Shown: piece after piece, positions 58,760 to 64,000 of the stretch
Numbering within the stretch: the first letter of the stretch is position 1
Layout: each line of letters begins with the position of its first letter
NCBI RefSeq assembly: GCF_047654805.1
Contig: NZ_JASGIV010000001.1
Coordinates: 4,402,001 to 4,466,000 of the forward strand
Source: Pelomonas sp047654805
GTDB taxonomy: Bacteria; Pseudomonadota; Gammaproteobacteria; Burkholderiales; Burkholderiaceae_C
Length of the DNA: 64,000 nt
Direction of reading: 5' to 3'
Program-made: the position numbers and the translations under genes
The notes under the pieces: model-generated
The model's database searches: none
Told to the model about the DNA's origin: nothing
What the model saw: the letters and a program-made list of their open reading frames with translations, nothing else

Positions 58760-60073
58760 TCACAGGATGAAGCGGCTCAGGTCCTCGTTGGCCGCCAGTG
58801 CGCCGAGCTTGGCGTCCACAGCTGCAGCATCCAGCGACACCGTCTGGCCCGAGTTGCGCGGCGCGTCGAAGCTGATCTCGTCGAGCAGCCGCTCCATGAC
58901 CGTCGCCAGCCGCCGCGCGCCGATGTTCTCGGTGCGCTCGTTGACCTCGAAGGCGATCTGCGCGATGCGGCGTATGGCTTCGGGCCGCAGGTCCAGGGTG
59001 ACGCCCTCGGTCGCGAGCAGGGCCTGGTACTGCTTGACGAGGCTCGCATGCGTGCTCGTCAGGATGGCCTCGAAGTCGGCCACGGACAGCGAGTCCAGCT
59101 CGACGCGGATAGGCAGCCGGCCCTGCAGCTCGGGGATGAGGTCACTGGGCTTGGCGAGGTGGAAGGCGCCGCTGGCGATGAAGAGGATGTGATCGGTCTT
59201 CACGAGGCCGTACTTGGTCGAGACCGTCGTGCCTTCGACCAGCGGCAGCAGGTCACGCTGCACGCCCTGGCGCGACACCTCGGCACCACCGCTTTCCTGC
59301 CGTGACGCGACCTTGTCGATTTCATCGATGAAGACGATGCCCATCTCCTGGGCATTGGCCAGCGCCGTCGCGCGGATCTCCTCCTCGTTGACGAGCTTGG
59401 CTGCCTCCTCGTCGACCAGCAGCTTCATCGCTTCGGCGATCTTGAGCTTGCGGGTCTTCTTCTGGTTGCCACCGAACTGGCTGAACATGCCCTTGAGTTG
59501 CTCGGCCATGTCCTCCATGCCCGGCTGGTTGCCGAAGGGCGTCAGCACCTCCAGGCTGGGCTTGGGTGCGAGCAGGTCGAGCTCGATGTCCTTGTCGTCA
59601 AGTTGGCCCTCGCGCAGGCGCTTGCGAAAACTCTGGCGCGTCGCGTTGTCAGCCTCCGAGCCGGGCAGCAGCGCGTCGAGCACACGCTCCTCCGCGGCAT
59701 CCTCGGCACGCGTCTGGCAGCGCCGCATGGCGGCCTCACGCTCTTGCTTGACGGCCACCTCGACAAGGTCGCGCACGATGGAGTCCACGTCCTTGCCGAC
59801 GTAGCCCACCTCGGTGAACTTGGTCGCCTCGACCTTGATGAAGGGAGCGCCCGCCAGCTTGGCGAGGCGGCGCGCAATCTCGGTCTTGCCGACGCCGGTC
59901 GGGCCGATCATCAGGATGTTCTTGGGCGTGATCTCGGTACGCAGCTTCTCGTCGACCTGCTGACGGCGCCAGCGGTTGCGCATGGCGATTGCGACGGCGC
60001 GCTTGGCGGCGTTCTGGCCGACGATGTGGCGGTCCAGCTCGGAGACGATTTCCTGGGGGGTCATGCTGCTCAT
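58760..60073 (-). CDS. hslU: HslUV protease ATPase subunit
   Basis: The 437-residue AAA+ unfoldase begins with the HslU N-terminal pattern (TPQEIVSELDRHIVGQNAAK) and has Walker A GPTGVGKTEIARRLAKLAG, the pore motif region EVGYVGKDVDSIVRDL, Walker B IVFIDEIDKV and a C-terminal ENIGARRLATVMERLL sensor-2. It forms hexamers that feed HslV. The start at 60073 is the conserved MSSMTPQE; a longer frame has unrelated residues. It follows hslV by 82 bases on the same strand. Heat-shock control is expected, but no sigma-32 site is clear in the sequence. Confidence 0.97.
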   Translation of the reverse strand: MSSMTPQEIVSELDRHIVGQNAAKRAVAIAMRNRWRRQQVDEKLRTEITPKNILMIGPTGVGKTEIARRLAKLAGAPFIKVEATKFTEVGYVGKDVDSIVRDLVEVAVKQEREAAMRRCQTRAEDAAEERVLDALLPGSEADNATRQSFRKRLREGQLDDKDIELDLLAPKPSLEVLTPFGNQPGMEDMAEQLKGMFSQFGGNQKKTRKLKIAEAMKLLVDEEAAKLVNEEEIRATALANAQEMGIVFIDEIDKVASRQESGGAEVSRQGVQRDLLPLVEGTTVSTKYGLVKTDHILFIASGAFHLAKPSDLIPELQGRLPIRVELDSLSVADFEAILTSTHASLVKQYQALLATEGVTLDLRPEAIRRIAQIAFEVNERTENIGARRLATVMERLLDEISFDAPRNSGQTVSLDAAAVDAKLGALAANEDLSRFIL

Positions 60074-60155
60074 TGGAGCCCCTCGTTCGATGGATACGTC
60101 GACCGATCCCCCGCGGGGATGGTCGCTTGCTTGGGGCGGCCCTGCACTGCGCGAC

Positions 60156-60722
60156 TCATTCCAGCACCTCCAGGGTGTGATTCTGGTTCGTGTAGATGCA
60201 GATCTCGCCGGCAATCTCCAGCGAGCGCTTGACGATGTCGGCGGCAGAGAGTTCGGTGTGGTTCAGCAGCGCCTTGGCCGCGGCCTGGGCATAGGCGCCG
60301 CCGGAGCCGATCGCCACGATGCCCTGCTCGGGCTCCAGCACGTCGCCGTTGCCGGTGATGATGAGCGACGCGCTCTTGTCAGCCACGGCCAGCATCGCTT
60401 CGAGACGACGCAGCACGCGGTCGGTACGCCAGTCACGCGTCAACTCGACGGCGGCACGCACCAGGTGACCCTGGTGCTTTTCCAGCTTGGCCTCGAAACG
60501 CTCGAACAGCGTGAACGCGTCAGCCGTCGCACCCGCGAAGCCGGCCAGCACCTGGTCGCGGTAGAGCTTGCGCACCTTGCGCGCGCTGGCCTTGACGACG
60601 GTGTTGCCCAGCGTCACCTGGCCATCGCCGCCTATGGCGACCTGCCAGCCGGCAGGCGTCTGGCGGCGCACCGAGACGATGGTTGTGCCGTGATAGACGG
60701 CGGAAGAGGAATCAGAAGACAT
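60156..60722 (-). CDS. hslV: HslUV protease catalytic subunit
   Basis: The 188-residue peptidase carries the catalytic N-terminal threonine in HGTTIVSVRR (Thr at about 13), so the first dozen residues should be removed. Other family features are AIGGDGQVTLGNTVVK, KVRKLYRDQVLAGFAGATAD and GIVAIGSGGAYAQAAAKAL. It forms the double hexamer core of HslUV. An ATG at 60722 is used; a further upstream start at 60758 would overlap the STAS gene spacing and is less likely. The N-terminal pro-segment is longer than in E. coli HslV, which has Met-Thr. Confidence 0.96.
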   Translation of the reverse strand: MSSDSSSAVYHGTTIVSVRRQTPAGWQVAIGGDGQVTLGNTVVKASARKVRKLYRDQVLAGFAGATADAFTLFERFEAKLEKHQGHLVRAAVELTRDWRTDRVLRRLEAMLAVADKSASLIITGNGDVLEPEQGIVAIGSGGAYAQAAAKALLNHTELSAADIVKRSLEIAGEICIYTNQNHTLEVLE

Positions 60723-60766
60723 AGCCGTTCCAGTTGAGGTCCGGCCCGAGTTTCGCAAGGCCGGGG

Positions 60767-62530
60767 TCAGTTGATTCGGACCTTCACCTTGGCATGCTCG
60801 TTGATCCCCATCGCGCCGAAGAACAGCGCGACGAGGCGGTGGGCATCGGTGAAGACCACCGCGCGGTTCTCGCTGCGGCGTTGCAGCACCCAGTTCAGCA
60901 GATCGCCAGCAGCCATGAAGTCCAGGCGGATCAGCTTGGTGCAGGAGATGTTGATGAGGCTGGCCTCGCCGACTTCCGCCGAAAGGCCGCGCAGGTTGTC
61001 CGAGATGTCGCCGTTGAGCTGGCCCATCAGCTCGAGCTGGGCCGCGACGCTGGCCGGATCGGGCAGGCCCGTGTCCAGGAAGGTGGACTGGGCCTCGCTC
61101 TGCATGGTGCTGGTGGCCGGGCTGTTCGTCGACACACCTTCGCTACCGATGCGCACGCGGCACTTGGCACGCTCCCAAGACGGCGGCGAGACCTCGTAGG
61201 TCACGCAGTAGTCGATGGCGGCCTCGTCGAACTGATCAGGCCGGTTGGCCAGACGCAGCGCCTCCAGGCGCAGCATCCAGAGCGCGGGGTCGGTGTCGCG
61301 CTCGCCGACCGGAGCCAGCTCCTTGAGCTGGGTCAGGAAACGGTCTCCGGCCATCCAGCGCTGATCGACCTGCTGCTGGGCCCAGGTGCGGAACAGCTGG
61401 CGCATCTGGATGGCCGCGTCGATCTCGACGGCGTCCAGCGCACCCCAGTCGAAGACCCAGGGCATGGGCAGGGTCTCACAGCGCTTTTGCAGCACAGCCA
61501 CGTCCTCGGCCGTCAGCAGGGCGGGCGCCGTCCAGCTCACCTGGCTGCCCTTGGCCATGGGCGAGCGGCCGGACTGGCGCGTCGACTCGGCCACCAGCTT
61601 GGGCATGGAGAACCATTGCGGCGCCGACAGGCCGAACTGCTGCGCGTACTCGACGGCGAGCGCCTCGAACTTGCCCTGGGCACCGGTGGCGCGGTAGTGG
61701 TCGAACAGCACCAGCCAGGTCTCGCCGTGGAGATTGCGGCTACCGCCGGGCCGGACCAGGTCGGTCAGCGCTCGCTCGCTGGTCTCGTAGTCGGCGTTGG
61801 CGAAGGCGATGACGGCTTCGTCGAGCTCGGGGTCGTGAACGACCTCCTGCACCTCGACGTCAGGCGTGGATTCGGCCAGCGTGAAGGACAGCGGCATGTC
61901 CAGCGGCGGCAGCTCCGGCAGGCGGCTGGGTGGCGACTCGGACAGCGGGGGGATGGCCGCACCCATGGTCACGGCGGCGGGCGGCGTGGGGGCCTGCAGG
62001 CGCTGGACCTCGCGCGGCGTGGCGAACTCGCTTACGCGGCCACTCGCCGAATCGCTGGCCGGTGGCGTCGCGACCGTGGAAGAGAAGGCCACGGGCCGCG
62101 TGCTGGTATCGAAGAAGCCCGGCTGCTGCTTGGGTACGGCCTGCGTCGTCGCAAAGCTCTCGCCCACCATCTGCTGCTCGATCTCGTCGATCTTGGCCTT
62201 CACGCCAAGGTCGAGCTTGGAGCTGGCTTCGCTGATGCGCTCGTCGTCCCCCATCCTGGACGGCGACGAGGCCAGGGCCGCGAGCTGCTCGGGCGTCAGG
62301 CCCTCGCGGCGGATGCGGCGCAGCATGTCGAGCTCGCGCTTGCGCACGAAGTCGTTGCGGCGCTTGCGCTCCACCATGGCACGCAGTTCGGCCTTGGCAA
62401 GGTCGCCCTCGGGGTCGTCCTGACGCGAGTTGATCTCGGCCCAGTCCGTCGTGGGGTTGGCCACGAAGCGCGCGACCTTGCGGAAGAAGCTGTCGCCTTC
62501 CTTGGGGTCTGCGGGCTTGGAGTCGGACAT
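60767..62530 (-). CDS. STAS-domain protein of the hslVU neighbourhood
   Basis: The 587-residue cytoplasmic protein has a charged helical N-terminus (VERKRRNDFVRKRELDMLRR) and a Pro/Ser/Thr-rich region around 130-220. Helical TPR-like segments follow (AVIAFANADYETSERALTDL onward). The C-terminal STAS-like domain has VGEASLINISCTKLIRLDF and LVALFFGAMGINEHAKVKV. Similar proteins lie beside hslVU in many Burkholderiales. Their function is unknown. It is encoded between the DksA-like gene (14 bases) and hslV (44 bases), so it may be part of one transcription unit. Confidence 0.8.
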   Translation of the reverse strand: MSDSKPADPKEGDSFFRKVARFVANPTTDWAEINSRQDDPEGDLAKAELRAMVERKRRNDFVRKRELDMLRRIRREGLTPEQLAALASSPSRMGDDERISEASSKLDLGVKAKIDEIEQQMVGESFATTQAVPKQQPGFFDTSTRPVAFSSTVATPPASDSASGRVSEFATPREVQRLQAPTPPAAVTMGAAIPPLSESPPSRLPELPPLDMPLSFTLAESTPDVEVQEVVHDPELDEAVIAFANADYETSERALTDLVRPGGSRNLHGETWLVLFDHYRATGAQGKFEALAVEYAQQFGLSAPQWFSMPKLVAESTRQSGRSPMAKGSQVSWTAPALLTAEDVAVLQKRCETLPMPWVFDWGALDAVEIDAAIQMRQLFRTWAQQQVDQRWMAGDRFLTQLKELAPVGERDTDPALWMLRLEALRLANRPDQFDEAAIDYCVTYEVSPPSWERAKCRVRIGSEGVSTNSPATSTMQSEAQSTFLDTGLPDPASVAAQLELMGQLNGDISDNLRGLSAEVGEASLINISCTKLIRLDFMAAGDLLNWVLQRRSENRAVVFTDAHRLVALFFGAMGINEHAKVKVRIN

Positions 62531-62544
62531 GGGCCGGCTGGGGA

Positions 62545-63189
62545 TCAGTCCCCGAACATCTTCTGCTTGAGCTCGCGGCGCTGCTGCGCCTCGAGCGACA
62601 GCGTCGCAGTCGGGCGGGCGATGAGGCGGCCGAGGCCGATGGGCTCGCCGGTCTCGTCGCAGTAGCCGTAGTCGCCACTGTCCAGGCGGGCGATGGACTG
62701 CACGATCTTCTTCAGCAGCTTGCGTTCACGGTCGCGGGTACGCAGCTCCAGGGCGTGCTCTTCCTCGATGGTCGCGCGGTCGGCCGGATCGGGGACGATG
62801 GTGGTGTCCTCGCGAAGATGCTCGGTGGTCTCGCCAGCGTTGGACAGCACCTCGTTCTTCAGGCCTTCCAGCTTGGTGCGGAAGAACTCGATCTGCTTGG
62901 TGTTCATGTACTCCGCGTCCGGCATGGCCAGGACTTCGGCATCGCTCAGCTCGGCGCCCGACTTGGTCTTCCAGGCGTTGGCGAGCTTGGGGTCGCCCTT
63001 GGCGGCCACGCGCGGCGTCTCGTCGGCCTGGTTCGCGCCACGCACGGGCGGTTTCGGCGGGGCAAAGCGGTCCGCGAAGCGATTCGCCGGCGCGGGCGCC
63101 TCCAACGTGGCGACGTCGGCGCCGGCATCGGTTTTCTTCACACCCTTGGTGGATGCGGCGGCGGTTTTAGAGGCCGGGGTCTTGCTCAC
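62545..63189 (-). CDS. dksA: DksA-family RNA polymerase regulator, single-cysteine type
   Basis: The 214-residue protein has a basic, Ala/Pro-rich N-terminal extension of about 80 residues. The DksA coiled coil follows (YMNTKQIEFFRTKLEGLKNE), with the DPADRATIEEEHALELRTRD acidic tip, and the C-terminal globular part LDSGDYGYCDETGEPIGLGR. Only one zinc cysteine remains; the others are Thr, Ser and Ala, as in DksA forms that fold without zinc. It modulates transcription with ppGpp. The GTG at 63189 has AGGAG six bases upstream. An upstream ATG at 63216 is possible but has no comparable site. Confidence 0.9.
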   Translation of the reverse strand: MSKTPASKTAAASTKGVKKTDAGADVATLEAPAPANRFADRFAPPKPPVRGANQADETPRVAAKGDPKLANAWKTKSGAELSDAEVLAMPDAEYMNTKQIEFFRTKLEGLKNEVLSNAGETTEHLREDTTIVPDPADRATIEEEHALELRTRDRERKLLKKIVQSIARLDSGDYGYCDETGEPIGLGRLIARPTATLSLEAQQRRELKQKMFGD

Positions 63190-63320
63190 TGTCTTCTCCT
63201 CGCTCAGGGCATGCATCGGCGCGGTGTCAGACCTTGATCTCACTGCTTTCCAGCCGGCGGCCCGATTTTGAGCGCGGCGGATTGTAGCCATGTGGATTCA
63301 TGCGTCCGTGCATCCCGAAA

Positions 63321-63340
63321 AGTTGGCCACGAGGCCAAAA
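63321..63340 (-). terminator. Probable terminator of the CobW-like gene
   Basis: A TTGGCC/GGCCAA stem (63323-63328 with 63333-63338) closes a four-base loop. On the reverse strand it is preceded by T residues and followed by CTTTT. It lies just after the GTPase stop codon and before the dksA promoter region. The 132 bases to the dksA start hold no other feature that I can name. Confidence 0.6.
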
Positions 63341-63344
63341 AACA

Positions 63345-64000
63345 TCACGCCAGGCAGCCTTCCAAGCCTTGCATCAGTATGTCCTTGGGCAGATCGATGC
63401 CGATGAACACCATCTTGCTCTGCTTTTTCTCTCCCGGCATCCATTTCGGGCCGAGATCGGAGCCCATCATCTGATGCACGCCCTGGAAGATGACCTTCTT
63501 GTCCGTGCCTTTCATGTGTAGGACACCCTTGTATCTGAGCATCTTGGGGCCGTAAACCTGCACGATGGCGCCCAGGAAGTCTTCCAGCTTGGCCGGATTG
63601 AAGGCCTTGTCGGAACGGAAGACGAAGCTTTTCACATCATCGTCGTGATGGTGGTGGTGCGGGTGGTCGCAATGCTCGCCATGCTCATGGTCGTGATCAT
63701 GGTGATGGTGATGGTCGTGGTCGTCAGCCTTCAGGAAGTCGGGGTCGATCTCCAGCTTCGCGTTCAGGTTGAAGCCACGCAGGTCGAACACCTTGCTGAG
63801 CGCCACCTCGCCGAAATGCGCCGTCTGGATGGGCGCACGCGGGTTCATGTGCTTGATGCGGTGCACCAGGGCATCGACCGCCGCCGGCTCGACGAGATCG
63901 CTCTTGCTGATGAAGATCTGGTCGGCAAAACCGACCTGCATGCGCGCCTCCTGACGGGTGTCGAGCTGGGCGTCGGCATGCTTGGCGTCCACCAGCGTCA
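63345..64000 (-). CDS. CobW/COG0523 GTPase, N-terminus beyond window
   Basis: The visible 218 residues are the C-terminal part of a G3E-family GTPase. The guanine-specificity motif appears as ISKSDLVEP (SKxD). The switch and linker region follows, then a histidine-rich metal-binding stretch (residues DHDHHHHHDHDHEHGEHCDH and a second HHHHH run). The CobW C-terminal domain follows (VKSFVFRSDKAFNPAKLEDF, RYKGVLHMKGTDKKVIFQGV). Such proteins deliver or insert zinc or another metal. The P-loop lies outside the window. No Zur site can be checked for the same reason. Confidence 0.92.
   Translation of the reverse strand, partial: TLVDAKHADAQLDTRQEARMQVGFADQIFISKSDLVEPAAVDALVHRIKHMNPRAPIQTAHFGEVALSKVFDLRGFNLNAKLEIDPDFLKADDHDHHHHHDHDHEHGEHCDHPHHHHHDDDVKSFVFRSDKAFNPAKLEDFLGAIVQVYGPKMLRYKGVLHMKGTDKKVIFQGVHQMMGSDLGPKWMPGEKKQSKMVFIGIDLPKDILMQGLEGCLA

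Noticed and set aside
60734..62665. Forward-strand frame of 643 codons opposite the STAS protein
   Set aside because: Arg/Gly/Leu-rich shadow without domain features; it also overlaps hslV and dksA ends.

Overview
The window is high-GC DNA (about two thirds G+C by eye) from a betaproteobacterium, most likely a member of Burkholderiales near the Roseateles/Mitsuaria/Rubrivivax/Leptothrix group. The evidence is the gene repertoire: class II B12-dependent ribonucleotide reductase, hslUV followed by a STAS protein, a DksA paralogue with one cysteine, DctPQM/DctSR, and a Klebsiella-type nas/nir nitrate assimilation cluster. No organism name can be read from the sequence itself. Long antisense reading frames are frequent because of the base composition and are left out.

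Layout. (1) 1-5.8 kb is an accessory block: the N-terminal part of a secreted SpvB/VCBS-repeat protein of visibly lower GC, a complete IS5-like insertion sequence, and a 3'-truncated class C group II intron sitting directly behind the transcription terminator of the next gene. (2) 5.8-9.4 kb holds nrdJ and a DUF1134 secreted protein. (3) 9.5-14.5 kb holds a small unknown protein, a PilZ protein with an odd start, a LytS-type kinase, a degenerate sister kinase, a LytTR regulator and a lipase-like hydrolase. (4) 14.6-21.3 kb holds an orphan molybdopterin oxidoreductase, a c-di-GMP-I riboswitch in front of a sedolisin-type lipoprotein protease, a serine beta-lactamase-like hydrolase and a small secreted protein. 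(5) 21.4-24.7 kb is a stress block: a beta-helix bactofilin-like protein overlapping two universal stress proteins, and rnk. (6) 25-30.6 kb is a TRAP dicarboxylate transporter divergent from its two-component system, with a perfect palindrome between them.

(7) 31.6-50.3 kb is the main functional theme, nitrate assimilation: a NasT-like ANTAR protein, the nasFED ABC transporter, a second ANTAR protein carrying PilJ/NarX-like sensor repeats, an MFS nitrate transporter, a PP2C-Ser/Thr kinase fusion, nirB, a secreted PilJ-like protein, nirD, a short ORF duplicating the start of nasA, nasA (with C-terminal BFD iron-sulfur domain) and cobA for siroheme. Sigma-54 type -24/-12 elements lie in front of nasF, the MFS transporter and nirB. 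The first two are followed by hairpins with A1/G4 hexaloops, the RNA signature bound by ANTAR proteins. This predicts nitrogen control by sigma-54/NtrC combined with nitrate-induced antitermination. A dioxygenase-like/two-component operon is embedded in the cluster.

(8) 50.4-58.8 kb holds a small secreted ORF, a chemoreceptor, coaX, an unknown protein, and a sensory group (ABC_sub_bind protein, hybrid kinase, two LuxR-type regulators). (9) 58.8-64 kb is housekeeping: hslU, hslV, STAS protein, dksA-like and a His-rich CobW/COG0523 GTPase cut by the right edge. No tRNA, rRNA or CRISPR array was found.
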